The notes below the pieces were generated by a model. That model was given only the letters and a program-made list of their open reading frames with translations. It ran no database searches and was not told the DNA's origin. This document shows positions 8,679-17,772 of a DNA stretch of 64,000 bases, one piece after another. Every line of letters starts with the position of its first letter. Positions within the stretch are counted from its first letter, which is position 1. The stretch comes from CAILUG01 sp038125665 (GTDB taxonomy: Bacteria; Pseudomonadota; Gammaproteobacteria; Pseudomonadales; Pseudohongiellaceae). The position numbers were made by a program, and so were the translations under genes. The stretch spans positions 62,001-126,000 of the forward strand of contig JAYPEI010000005.1 in the NCBI GenBank assembly GCA_038125665.1. Direction: 5' to 3'.

Positions 8679-9840
8679 CGAGAGTCTTACAGTCTATGCA
8701 CTTGTTAGCAGTAGGACGAGCTTCGAGGCGACGAATTCCAATTTCGATACCGCAAGACTCACAGTAGCCATAATCATCATTAGCAATCATTTCAATAGTG
8801 CTGTCTATTTTCTTAATGAGACGACGCTCACGATCACGGGTGCGTAGCTCGATTGAAAATTCTTCCTCAAGAGTTGCCCTGTCAGCGGGGTCCGGCGGGT
8901 TGGAAGCTTCATCTTTCATGTTATGCACTGTGCGATCAACTTCCTCCATTAGTTCACTGCGCCAGTGAAAAAGGATTTTCCTGAAATGTTGCTTCTGTGC
9001 TTCATTCATGTACTCCTCACCTTTCTTTATCGCATAAGGTGTGAAGCCTCTTGCCTGATTGTCTAGAACAGAAACAAATTGCTTATGATGACTTGCAGGT
9101 GCTTTTCGGCGTACTGGTTTAACGACTATATTACTGTCCATAGAGGTTACGTCAATTCTTTCTTTTATTGAACTACCCTTCTTAGGGGTAGTCTTAGGTT
9201 TATTGGATTTGCCAGCTTGTAGAGCGGGTTTAAGATTCTTTGTTTTCAGCTTGTCTGTTGTAGCTTTTGTCTTTACATTCTGCGTTTTTTTTGTTGGTAG
9301 TACTTTTTTCTTCTTCACGACCTTGGTTGTAGAAGAATGCTTGGCAGCTGTTTCAGTGCGAGAGACTTTAGGGTTCACTGACTTTTTGGTCTTTGCTTTT
9401 TTGTTTTCTGTCTTAGCTACTTTCTTAAGTACCGATTTTTGGGAACCTACCTTTTTCTTGCCAGCAGTATTTGGTTTGCTCTTTTTAGGAATAGAAGTTT
9501 TTACTTGAGCTTTTTTAGGAGTAGCCCCTTTTTTTGCCTTAGCTCTCTTAACTGAGGTGTTTTTTACAGGTGCTTTCTTAACAGGTGAATTTTTAGAAGG
9601 TTTTTCTTTGGTAGATGCTTTAACCACCACTTTCTTGTTGGATGCCCTTGAATTTGTTGACTTTACTGAAGCGGTTTTCTTGATAGCAACTTTTTTCGTC
9701 AGTGTTTTTTTAGAGTTTACTTTAGGTGACAACTTTGTAGTTGCTTTTTTCTTGGGTGCGACTTTTTTGGACACAGCTTTGGATGTAGCTACCTTCTTTG
9801 TCGCTGTTTTTTTCGCTACTGCTTGTTTTGCTCTAGCCAT
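8644..9840 (-). CDS. dksA: DksA-type RNA polymerase-binding factor with long lysine-rich histone-H1-like N-terminus
   Basis: The C-terminal ~140 residues are a complete DksA. They hold the coiled-coil tip motif DPADRA, followed by the zinc finger CESC...CIDC (C-x2-C-x17-C-x2-C). DksA binds the polymerase secondary channel and works with ppGpp on stable-RNA and amino-acid promoters. The first ~235 residues are extraordinary. They form a low-complexity run of K, A, T, S, V and P, with 72 lysines in the first 230 residues, resembling histone H1 or AlgP tails. Total length is about 400 residues versus about 150 in E. coli. ATG 9840 is chosen; TTG 9846 sits nearer to an AGG box. An internal ATG at 9141 could yield a normal-size DksA but has no visible ribosome site. 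Confidence 0.92.
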   Translation of the reverse strand: MARAKQAVAKKTATKKVATSKAVSKKVAPKKKATTKLSPKVNSKKTLTKKVAIKKTASVKSTNSRASNKKVVVKASTKEKPSKNSPVKKAPVKNTSVKRAKAKKGATPKKAQVKTSIPKKSKPNTAGKKKVGSQKSVLKKVAKTENKKAKTKKSVNPKVSRTETAAKHSSTTKVVKKKKVLPTKKTQNVKTKATTDKLKTKNLKPALQAGKSNKPKTTPKKGSSIKERIDVTSMDSNIVVKPVRRKAPASHHKQFVSVLDNQARGFTPYAIKKGEEYMNEAQKQHFRKILFHWRSELMEEVDRTVHNMKDEASNPPDPADRATLEEEFSIELRTRDRERRLIKKIDSTIEMIANDDYGYCESCGIEIGIRRLEARPTANKCIDCKTLDELKERQLGSA

Positions 9841-9846
9841 AGTCAA

Positions 9847-10195
9847 TGTACCTGCTCTATTGCCTGTTCAAGAAATCTCGTAATGCTGTAGATTTTTTTG
9901 CGCCGCGAAGATACCAGAAACCGCAGCTCGACTCCAGATAAAACACTAACATTAGACTATTTACTGCAGAGTGCAATAAAAATTTCAAGAAGAAATGTTC
10001 AAGCCCTATTCTTGATCTCAAAGAAAACTATCAAATAGTTTGAGTCAAATGAAAAAATTCATACAAGCATGCCTAAGAGGGTTTCGTTCAGGGACACTGA
10101 AATTTAGCTTGATTCTATGATTTTTCTAAGTTGTCAGGGACCTAGGGAGACAGGGAGTGGGATTAATTTAGATCAGTGTTAAGGGCTACAGATTT
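9847..10195. other. Intergenic region upstream of dksA (349 bp), no gene seen
   Basis: No credible reading frame or RNA gene is visible. It probably holds the dksA promoter and leader on the minus strand. A small perfect hairpin, AAACTAT-CAA-ATAGTTT (10025-10041), lacks a T-run and is not called as a terminator. Confidence 0.5.
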
Positions 10196-10531
10196 TCAAT
10201 TTGACTCAATTTCACTTGGATCAATCCATAGTTGATTGTTTTTGATAGATACATCTAAAGCCCATAGCGCCTCTCCTTTGCATGGCCCTAGAATGCAGTC
10301 CCCATCTTCTAAGGTAAAAAGTGCACCGTGAGTTTCACAACGTAAATACTTACCTTCGTTGTCTAAGTTGACGTTATCACCCCAGTTCAAGGGTATAAAT
10401 AAGTGTGGGCAACGATTCAGATAAACCCTATAACCAGCGTGTGTGTTGAGAGCAATCACAGTGCGTTGTCCTACTTTAAACAAACACGTTCGACCCAAAG
10501 GCAGTGCACTAAGTTCGCATAGTACTAGCAT
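10196..10531 (-). CDS. Rieske-type [2Fe-2S] ferredoxin-like protein
   Basis: This 111-residue soluble protein has both Rieske cluster motifs, CPHLF (C-x-H) and CETHG (C-x2-H), spaced as in Rieske ferredoxins. No signal peptide or membrane segment is visible, so a cytoplasmic electron carrier is likely. Its first codons overlap the end of the upstream PLP enzyme gene by 7 bp, so the two are probably co-translated. The redox partner is unknown. It resembles the small ferredoxins of NirD and oxygenase systems, but no oxygenase lies nearby. Confidence 0.82.
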   Translation of the reverse strand: MLVLCELSALPLGRTCLFKVGQRTVIALNTHAGYRVYLNRCPHLFIPLNWGDNVNLDNEGKYLRCETHGALFTLEDGDCILGPCKGEALWALDVSIKNNQLWIDPSEIESN

Positions 10532-11805
10532 GCCAACAAGGCCTTGCTGAAGTCATTTATCAGATCAGAAACATCCTCTATCCCGATTGAGAGCCTCACC
10601 ATCGAGTCTGCGACCCCCATAGAGGCTCGCCTTTCAGGGCCCATTTCATAATAAATGGTGTGAGCTACAGGTATGCCCAGTGTGCGAGTATCTCCCAGGT
10701 TACTTGAGCAAATCACCAGTTCAAGTTGATTTAGAAACTCGAAGCAATCTGCGCCCTCAACAAGTTCGATGCTCATGATTGCACCAGGAAGGCTAAATAG
10801 GCTTTTTGCTCGTTCATACTGGGGATGTCCCATTAAACCAGGATAGAAAACTTTTGCCACGCGTGGGTGTTCATCAAAGAATTCAGATAACTGCTGAGCA
10901 TTCGCACAAGCACGATCCATACGAAGAGCAAGAGTATCTGAGCCAACAGAGAGATAATGGGCAGAGTCAGGTGCCATAGCAGCACCAAAATCACGAAGTC
11001 CTTTTTTCTTAATCTGAGTCAGCCCCCACAAGAGAGGATTACCAGTTTTATAGTTTTCGTAAAGATTTGGATAATCTGTCCAATCGTAAGTTCCGGTTGC
11101 CGTTAGGCAACCTCCCAATGCATTACCATGCCCACCTACATATTTCGTAAGGGCATTCATCACTAGCCCCGCGCCATATTTTTTTGGTTTAATCAACCAG
11201 GGTGAAGTCATGGTATTATCGACGCAGAACAAAATGTTACGGTCTCGACAGATTTTCCCTATGCCCTCTAGGTCACTCACTTGCGTGACGGGATTGGATA
11301 TAGTCTCCACGAATACCATTCTAGTGTTGTCTTGAATGACCGCCTCCACAGAGGCACTGTCTGTTGAATCAACTAGAGAAACTTGTATGCCAAAGTTTTG
11401 TAAAGTGCTCAGTAGGGAATTGGTGTTCCCAAAGAGGAAGGCGCTGGAGATCAGGTGGTCGCCACTTCGAAGAAGAGCCAAGAACATAGCTCCAAGTGCC
11501 GCCATGCCAGTACTAAAACAAATAGAGCCTAGACCCTCTTCCATATGTGTGATTTTGGTCGCTAAAGCTTCTACAGTGGGGTTGCTCTGCCGTCCGTAGG
11601 CGAAGCCGCTTTTACGACCTTGAAAGACCGCAGCTAATTCTCGGGAATCTTCATATCCAAAGGCGACAGAGGGGTGAATAGCCTTGTGTAACACGCCATG
11701 CTCCGGAGCCCCAAGCCGATCCTCGTGAAGAACTAGAGTTGTGAAATGTTTAAAAGAAGGTTTATCGCTCATTACCGGTTGCTCAACTTGGCTTAAAAAT
11801 GACAT
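10525..11805 (-). CDS. Cys/Met-metabolism PLP-dependent enzyme (cystathionine gamma-synthase / sulfhydrylase family)
   Basis: Fold-type I PLP enzyme of transsulfuration or direct sulfhydrylation. The PLP lysine is in NALTKYVGGHGN, and YGRQSNPT and FVETISNP are family hallmarks. The start at 11805 is chosen because AGAGG lies 4-5 bp upstream (about 426 residues). A second ATG at 11772 (MSDKPSF) has a weaker site. It could be O-succinylhomoserine sulfhydrylase, cystathionine gamma-synthase or methionine gamma-lyase; these cannot be separated by eye. It is coupled to the Rieske ferredoxin. Confidence 0.85.
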   Translation of the reverse strand: MSFLSQVEQPVMSDKPSFKHFTTLVLHEDRLGAPEHGVLHKAIHPSVAFGYEDSRELAAVFQGRKSGFAYGRQSNPTVEALATKITHMEEGLGSICFSTGMAALGAMFLALLRSGDHLISSAFLFGNTNSLLSTLQNFGIQVSLVDSTDSASVEAVIQDNTRMVFVETISNPVTQVSDLEGIGKICRDRNILFCVDNTMTSPWLIKPKKYGAGLVMNALTKYVGGHGNALGGCLTATGTYDWTDYPNLYENYKTGNPLLWGLTQIKKKGLRDFGAAMAPDSAHYLSVGSDTLALRMDRACANAQQLSEFFDEHPRVAKVFYPGLMGHPQYERAKSLFSLPGAIMSIELVEGADCFEFLNQLELVICSSNLGDTRTLGIPVAHTIYYEMGPERRASMGVADSMVRLSIGIEDVSDLINDFSKALLAC

Positions 11806-11846
11806 GATACCTCTGTCAGCCCTCAGCGGGCAAAAGGATCCCCAGT

Positions 11847-12416
11847 ATGAAAGCACGCAACCATGCAACTAAACCGGACAAAATCCAATTATTACTTGGG
11901 TTTATGATGTGTTTGGTGTGTTCATGTGCATCTACCCCGCAAGGACTTACACCAGCAGAGCAGGCAGCTGCTGAAGAGGCAGCAGAGATGCGTCGACAGG
12001 CAGAGTTACGTCGGCAAGAGTTAGCTGCAGAGCAAGAACGTCTGGAGCAGGAAGCAGAAGCCGCAAGGCTTGCTGTGGAACAAGCTGCAGCAGAGCTACA
12101 GGTAGCTAGAGACAAAGCTCGTGACGAAGAGCGAACTCGACGAGCTGCTCGCATAGAAGAGTTACAGGCTGAAATAGCAAGAGTTCAAGCTGAGACAGCC
12201 AATGTTGAGGCTGCATCAATTTTACTACAGCATGCAATAGAAAAGGCTGAGTTTTTGCGCCAGCAATTTGAGCGAGAAATCGATTTAGCATTGTCCTTGA
12301 ATAATTCAGAGACTACTACAACATTTGTTAATAATGAGGAAATTTCCGCTCTACTGACAGAAGTTGAGCAATTACGTGCGAAAGCAGCAGAACTTACAAG
12401 TCAAATGAGTGAATAA
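11847..12416 (+). CDS. Coiled-coil lipoprotein (DUF4398-like)
   Basis: The N-terminus carries a lipoprotein signal (KIQLLLGFMMC followed by lipobox LVCSC, acylated Cys about residue 27). After that comes a long, charged, alanine/glutamate/arginine-rich helix typical of coiled coils (about residues 37-145), then a polar tail. Similar DUF4398-type lipoproteins are predicted envelope proteins of unknown role. An AAGGAT box sits about 7 bp before the ATG. It is divergent from the PLP enzyme gene with about 41 bp between, and points toward hppA 142 bp downstream. Confidence 0.7.
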   Translation: MKARNHATKPDKIQLLLGFMMCLVCSCASTPQGLTPAEQAAAEEAAEMRRQAELRRQELAAEQERLEQEAEAARLAVEQAAAELQVARDKARDEERTRRAARIEELQAEIARVQAETANVEAASILLQHAIEKAEFLRQQFEREIDLALSLNNSETTTTFVNNEEISALLTEVEQLRAKAAELTSQMSE

Positions 12417-12558
12417 TTCTTGTTCATGTTACTGCATTGCTTGGTGTAGGCATTCTGCTGTGCTAACATTTCGCCGCTTTTATTCCCCTAGGGAGCGCTA
12501 GAAGGCTCACTTGGGACGATGAATTTCAATTGCTAACAAAAACAAAGGGAGCCTCTCG

Positions 12559-14703
12559 ATGGCAGAGTCGATTCTTATTATACTGGTATTGTCGTTTTTC
12601 GGTCTGGGTACGGCTTACTACTACATGCGGAAGATAACCAAAATCTCACTTAGTGAGGGTTTGGATTCAGATCTTGCTGAACGCGTGCGTTCAATTCATG
12701 GAGCGATTGCTGAAGGTGCTATGGCATTCCTAAAGCAGGAGTACCGCACTTTGTCATTTTTTATGGTGGCTTTTGCTGTTGTGATTGCCTTGCTGACTGA
12801 TAATCACGAAACTGATAACGCAAACGAAGGTATCTGGACTGCTGTTGCCTTTTTATTCGGTGCTTTAATTTCAGTGCTTTCTGGTTATATCGGTATGAAA
12901 GTCGCCACCGCAGGTAATGCACGCACTACGCTTGCTGCTCGCAAATCACTGGCTGATGCTTTCGTGGTAGCCATAGACTCAGGTGCAGTAATGGGTTTTG
13001 CGCTAGTGGGCTTAGCAGCCCTTGGTCTGATTCTTATATATATATTCATGGATATCATGATCCCTAGTGTTCCCTCGAATGTCCTCATGGAAGTGATTGC
13101 AGGATTTGGACTAGGTGGTTCCACCATTGCTCTTTTTGCACGCGTAGGTGGAGGAATATTTACTAAAGCAGCTGACGTTGGTGCAGACTTGGTGGGGAAA
13201 GTTGAAAAAGGTATCCCAGAAGATGATCCCCGTAACCCTGCAGTCATCGCAGACAATGTAGGTGATAACGTTGGTGATGTTGCGGGTATGGGTGCTGATC
13301 TTTTTGGATCCTGTGCCGAATCTACCTGTGCTGCATTGGTGATTTCCGCCCTAGCTTTTGCTGGGGATATCAATGCACTTCTCTACCCAATTATGATTAC
13401 TGCAGTGGGCATTCCTGTCAGTCTTATTACAAAATTAATGGTAAGTGCTAAAACTGAAGAACAGGTTGGTCCTGCTCTGAAGCGTCTGTTAATGATTTCT
13501 TCATTAATGATGGCTGTGGTAATGTATTTTGTTACCACTTGGATGGTACCAGCGAGCTTCGCTATCGATGGGCAGCAATACACAGCAATGGGAGTATATT
13601 TCTGCTTCTTGGCTGGTCTAGTGGCGGGTCTGGCAGTAGGTCTTCTAACGGAGTATTACACTTCAGGGGACTACAAGCCTGTGCAAGAAATTGCTAAATC
13701 TTGTGAGACCGGTGCCGCCACCAATATAATTTTTGGCCTTGCGCTAGGCTATAAATCTACAGTGCTGCCTTATATAGCTATCGCGGTCTCTATTTTCCTT
13801 TCTTGGCAGTTAGCTGGTATGTATGGTATAGCGATTGCCTCTTTGGGTATGCTAGGTACCCTGACAATTGCTTTGATGATAGATGCCTATGGACCTGTGG
13901 CAGATAATGCAGGCGGTATCGCTGAAATGACTGGTATGGAGCCAGAAATTCGTCGTCGGACTGACGTGCTAGACGCGGCTGGCAATACTACAGCCGCGAT
14001 CGGTAAAGGTTTTGCAATTGGAGCTGCAATTCTGACCTCCTTGGCTTTGTTCTCGGCTTTTATTACGCATTCGCAAAATTTAATGCGTGGTATGGATAAG
14101 TATGGTGCAGACTACGACCTGATCAGCAACATCACATTGCTTGATCCAATGGTGTATACCTCCCTATTCATTGGTGCAGTTCTGCCATTCTTGTTCTCAG
14201 CAATGACTATGAAGAGTGTGGGTGCTGCGGCTTTTGATATGATTGAAGAGGTGCGTCGTCAATTTCGCGAGATACCAGGAATTATGGAAGGTCAAGGCCG
14301 TCCTCAATATGGTCAGTGCGTTGCAATTTCTACGCAAGCTGCACTGCGTGAAATGATTGCGCCAGGTATTCTAATCATGGGTACACCATTATTAACGGGT
14401 TTCCTCTTTGGTGTGCAGGCAGTGGCTGGTATGTTGGCTGGATCACTTGTTGCCGGTGGTGTCTTGGCGATAGCTTCTTCAAACTCCGGCGGTGCTTGGG
14501 ACAATGCGAAGAAATACATCGAGAAAGGCCATCATGGAGGCAAAGGATCAGATGAGCACAAGGCTGCCGTTGTTGGTGATACTGTGGGTGACCCTCTTAA
14601 GGATACTTCAGGTCCATCATTGAATATTCTTATCAAGTTGTCAGCTATTTTGAGTCTTGTTTTTGCACCATTCTTTGTAGCTTATGGCGGTATTTTGGTA
14701 TAA
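12559..14703 (+). CDS. hppA: Membrane-bound ion-translocating pyrophosphatase, K+-dependent type
   Basis: Couples pyrophosphate hydrolysis to H+ or Na+ export across the inner membrane. The 714-residue polytopic protein carries the pyrophosphate site motif GADLVGKVE, the twin metal motif DNVGDNVGDVAGMGADLFGS, and the C-terminal DTVGDPLKDTSGPS. The K+-dependence position reads GNTTAAIGKG, with Ala rather than Lys, which by family rules indicates a K+-requiring enzyme. Whether it pumps H+ or Na+ is not decided here. A GGGAG box lies shortly before the ATG. It saves biosynthetic energy and is common in oligotrophic marine bacteria. Confidence 0.95.
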   Translation: MAESILIILVLSFFGLGTAYYYMRKITKISLSEGLDSDLAERVRSIHGAIAEGAMAFLKQEYRTLSFFMVAFAVVIALLTDNHETDNANEGIWTAVAFLFGALISVLSGYIGMKVATAGNARTTLAARKSLADAFVVAIDSGAVMGFALVGLAALGLILIYIFMDIMIPSVPSNVLMEVIAGFGLGGSTIALFARVGGGIFTKAADVGADLVGKVEKGIPEDDPRNPAVIADNVGDNVGDVAGMGADLFGSCAESTCAALVISALAFAGDINALLYPIMITAVGIPVSLITKLMVSAKTEEQVGPALKRLLMISSLMMAVVMYFVTTWMVPASFAIDGQQYTAMGVYFCFLAGLVAGLAVGLLTEYYTSGDYKPVQEIAKSCETGAATNIIFGLALGYKSTVLPYIAIAVSIFLSWQLAGMYGIAIASLGMLGTLTIALMIDAYGPVADNAGGIAEMTGMEPEIRRRTDVLDAAGNTTAAIGKGFAIGAAILTSLALFSAFITHSQNLMRGMDKYGADYDLISNITLLDPMVYTSLFIGAVLPFLFSAMTMKSVGAAAFDMIEEVRRQFREIPGIMEGQGRPQYGQCVAISTQAALREMIAPGILIMGTPLLTGFLFGVQAVAGMLAGSLVAGGVLAIASSNSGGAWDNAKKYIEKGHHGGKGSDEHKAAVVGDTVGDPLKDTSGPSLNILIKLSAILSLVFAPFFVAYGGILV

Positions 14704-14720
14704 CTCATATAGGTAGAAAA

Positions 14721-15548
14721 ATGGAGCGCAGAGTCAGTGCGAATCTTCAACACGTAGCCGCACTAATTGTAGTTGCTTCAGGTAAAGGCGGAGTAGGTAA
14801 ATCTACTACCGCCGCCAATCTGGCACTTGCCCTGCAACAACAGGGTGCCAGAGTTGGTCTTTTTGATGCGGACATCTATGGTCCAAGTCAGCCCCTCATG
14901 TTAGGCGTCACAGGTTCTCGTCCAGAAGTAGTCAATCAAAAGGGAATGAAGCCTGTTACTGCGCATGGCATTGTTTGTAATTCAATCGGGTTTCTGGTCG
15001 ATGATGCGCAAGCTATGGCTTGGCGAGCACCCATGGTGGTTGGGGCTTTCAATCAGATTCTTAATGATACTCATTGGGGGGAGTTAGATTACCTAATCAT
15101 TGATATGCCACCAGGCACTGGTGATATTCAACTATCGCTTGCTCAATCTATACCGGTTACTGGTGCAATTATCGTAACAACTCCGCAGGATGTCGCTCTT
15201 CTGGATGCCAAACGAGGTATAGAACTCTTTAGCAAGGTAAAGGTGCCTATTTTAGGTATAGTTGAAAACATGGCTCTCCATGTTTGTACACAATGTGGTC
15301 ATCATGAGCATGTTTTTGGAGAGGGAGGTACGCAACGTTTGGCCGCAGTTTACGAAGTAGATATACTTGGGTCACTACCGTTAGTCGGCGCTATTCGTGA
15401 ACATGCTGATACTGGGACACCTATAGTTGTTGCAAAACCTGAAAGTTTGGCGGCTGAGGTGTATCACGGTATTGCCGAGCGTGTGAAAGAAAAAGTCGCC
15501 CTATTTGAACATTTAATCGTGCCTAATTTTTCAGAGTCTGAGGATTAA
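14721..15548 (+). CDS. apbC: Mrp/ApbC-family iron-sulfur carrier ATPase
   Basis: P-loop NTPase that carries [4Fe-4S] clusters to target enzymes. The deviant Walker A SGKGGVGKSTTAANLA begins near residue 20, followed by DADIYGPSQP and the DMPPGTGD motif. The cluster-binding CxxC is present in VCTQCGHHEHVFGEGG. At 275 residues it lacks the N-terminal MIP18-like domain found in E. coli Mrp. It follows hppA by 17 bp and may be co-transcribed. Confidence 0.92.
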   Translation: MERRVSANLQHVAALIVVASGKGGVGKSTTAANLALALQQQGARVGLFDADIYGPSQPLMLGVTGSRPEVVNQKGMKPVTAHGIVCNSIGFLVDDAQAMAWRAPMVVGAFNQILNDTHWGELDYLIIDMPPGTGDIQLSLAQSIPVTGAIIVTTPQDVALLDAKRGIELFSKVKVPILGIVENMALHVCTQCGHHEHVFGEGGTQRLAAVYEVDILGSLPLVGAIREHADTGTPIVVAKPESLAAEVYHGIAERVKEKVALFEHLIVPNFSESED

Positions 15549-15779
15549 GCTTCTCACTAAAAGTAGTTGAATGTGCTATTTTTGAAGCACTTAACAATTC
15601 TTTGTTTTTTGACCTTCCGGTTTCCCTTTTGCTTTTATTTTTTAAATTAGAGAGTTACGCTAGCTAGATGTCATTCCAACACCTTTTTTCTTCATTAAGC
15701 AACTTGTATTGCTCGCTCTGTTTTAATCTGCTGTATTGATAATTTTGCGACTTGAAAGAATAGATACTTGAGCAGGCTG

Positions 15780-16268
15780 TTAATAAATTTCTCGGAGCAA
15801 ATCTTTCAATTGTGATTCTAGTTTCGGTAATTCACTGGAGTTTTTACGAACATTTCGTAGCAAGTGACGAAAGCTCTGAATGTCAATACTTGCTCCCAAG
15901 CTAACAAGTTTCTCTAGAGCACTGGTTTCATTACTTAGACATTCTTGAGCCAATTCTGCTGCTTGAACTTGCAAACGCTTATTTAGTAACTCAGCTTGTG
16001 AGAAGTATTGTTGAATCGCTCTACTCTGTACTTCTGTGAGTGCTCGCATCAGTTTGCCAATGTATTGTTTATGTCGGCGTTTGGCGCCGCGTCCAATACC
16101 AAGTCGACCATATTCAACTAATGCCTCACGTAATTCTTCAGTGAGTGGTAGTACTTCAAGTTTACGAGGAGGAAGCGTTAGTAGTAATTCGCCCAGTTCT
16201 TGTAGAGCTATAGCTTCACGCTTTAGTTGGCTTTTGCTAATAAATTCCTGGTCATCGAAATCTGTCAT
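15780..16268 (-). CDS. darP: DarP/YjgA family ribosome-biogenesis factor
   Basis: Small charged helical protein of the DUF615/YjgA family, which binds late 50S ribosomal precursors in E. coli. Family features are the KSQLKREA start, LPPRKLEVLPLTEELREAL, and the RRHKQYIGKLMR segment. I choose the ATG at 16268 (MTDFDDQEF). An upstream start at 16295 would add nine atypical residues. It lies about 40 bp downstream of mgtE on the same strand. Confidence 0.9.
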   Translation of the reverse strand: MTDFDDQEFISKSQLKREAIALQELGELLLTLPPRKLEVLPLTEELREALVEYGRLGIGRGAKRRHKQYIGKLMRALTEVQSRAIQQYFSQAELLNKRLQVQAAELAQECLSNETSALEKLVSLGASIDIQSFRHLLRNVRKNSSELPKLESQLKDLLREIY

Positions 16269-16307
16269 TGGAGTAGCACTGTGGTAGGCTCGCAACAGTT
16301 GAGCATG

Positions 16308-17672
16308 TCAATAAAAATAAGTAGCCAGTCCTAGGAAGGAGAGGAACCCAACAATATCTGTGATAGTTGTTAGGACAACTCCCCCAGCTAGAGCAGGGTC
16401 AATATTTAGAGATTTTAGCAGTAGTGGTAATAAAGCGCCGGAAAGTGAGGCAGCAAGTAAATTAACGATCATTGCCAATCCAAAAATTAGACCAAGTAGG
16501 CTGTCGTTGAACCAGAAATTGGCAGCTGCAGCCGAAAGAGCAGCCCATAGTAGGCCATTTAAGAATGCGACCATGAGTTCTCTACGAAGTAGCCAGACTG
16601 AATTAGTGCTACCAATCTGTCCTAATGCCATGCTGCGAATGACTAGTGTAAGCGTTTGATTACCGGCTACCCCTCCCATACTAGCCACAATAGTCATTAG
16701 AACGGCCAAGGCTACCACTTCATTAATGGTTGCAGAGAATTCACTAATCACAGCAGAGGCCAGAAAAGCGGTTAACAAATTGATGCCAAGCCAAACAGCT
16801 CGGCGGCGGGCAGTTTTCACAACTGGGGCAAAGGTATCTTCGAAATCTGATAAACCTACCAATCTGTTAATACTATGATCGGATTCCTCTCGAATAACAT
16901 CGACGATGTCATCAATGGTTATACGCCCTACAAGCTTTCCTTCCTCATCAACAACTGGAGCAGATATCCAGTCCATTCTTTCGAAGAGTTGGGCAATTTC
17001 AGTCTGTTTCATGTTAACTGGTATAACTTGAAATTCGGTATCCATGACATCGCCTACTGAAAGATCAGGATCTGAGACCAAGAGTTTTCTTAGCGGCAAA
17101 ATGCCGCTGAGTTTGTCATTTCTATCAACAACAAGAATGTTGTCTGTCATTTCCGGAATTTGATCATGTCGGCGCAAATAGCGTAGAACCACATCAAGAG
17201 TGTGGTTACGGCGCACAGTGATAGTGTCTGTATTGAGCAAGCCGCCGGCAGAGTTTTCAGGGTAAGATAGAACTTGCTCTAGGCGTTTTCTATCTTGGTC
17301 ATCCATGACTTCCAGGACTTGATTTATGACCGCCTCTGGCAGGTTCTGCAAAATGTCTGCTATGTCATCTGTGTCTAGTCCTTCCGTGAGGTTAGCTACT
17401 TCTTCAGGGCTGAGTTTAGTAAGGATATCAGTTTGAACTTCATAGTTAAGATAATTGAGTACATCCCCCTCATTATCTTTATCTACTAGCTGCCATAAAA
17501 GGTCACGAGTTTTTACAGGCGAAGATTCTAGCAGATGAGCTATAGTGGGAGCAGGTAGGTGGTTAAGCATACGGCGCACTTGCACGAAAGAGCCGCTTTC
17601 TAGAGCTTCTGTAAGAGAAGCTAGCTGTAATTGTGCATAACTTGTCTTGTCTTGTATGACTGCCTTATTCAA
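16308..17672 (-). CDS. mgtE: MgtE-family magnesium transporter/channel
   Basis: The 454-residue protein has the three MgtE parts. The N-terminal helical superhelix contains LSPEEVANLTEGLDTDDIADIL. Two CBS domains (about 135-255) sense cytoplasmic Mg2+. The last ~170 residues carry five membrane segments with the GVAGNQTLTLVIRSMALG pore-region signature. It mediates Mg2+ entry across the inner membrane. It is transcribed with npr upstream (100-bp gap) and darP downstream. Confidence 0.95.
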   Translation of the reverse strand: MNKAVIQDKTSYAQLQLASLTEALESGSFVQVRRMLNHLPAPTIAHLLESSPVKTRDLLWQLVDKDNEGDVLNYLNYEVQTDILTKLSPEEVANLTEGLDTDDIADILQNLPEAVINQVLEVMDDQDRKRLEQVLSYPENSAGGLLNTDTITVRRNHTLDVVLRYLRRHDQIPEMTDNILVVDRNDKLSGILPLRKLLVSDPDLSVGDVMDTEFQVIPVNMKQTEIAQLFERMDWISAPVVDEEGKLVGRITIDDIVDVIREESDHSINRLVGLSDFEDTFAPVVKTARRRAVWLGINLLTAFLASAVISEFSATINEVVALAVLMTIVASMGGVAGNQTLTLVIRSMALGQIGSTNSVWLLRRELMVAFLNGLLWAALSAAAANFWFNDSLLGLIFGLAMIVNLLAASLSGALLPLLLKSLNIDPALAGGVVLTTITDIVGFLSFLGLATYFY

Positions 17673-17772
17673 GTCCTCAGCTCCCGCAACAGTTACAGAT
17701 TAAATTTGATTTTGATTAGAAGGTCTTGACTGATTATGGTTAAGTATAACAGCGTATGACTTTTAGAGACTT

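Noticed and set aside
9203..9883. Two plus-strand open frames (about 100 codons each) rich in Phe and Val opposite the dksA tail
   Set aside because: They are the antisense of the lysine codons of DksA. The composition comes from AAA/AAG read in reverse, with no ribosome site or homology.
12885..13373. 162-codon minus-strand frame inside hppA
   Set aside because: Antisense shadow of the highly conserved pyrophosphatase gene; composition is Pro/Thr/Ala-rich as expected from reverse reading.
15549..15650. GTGC...GCAC hairpin after apbC followed by T-rich DNA
   Set aside because: Only four to five pairs and separated from the T-rich part, so no reliable terminator.
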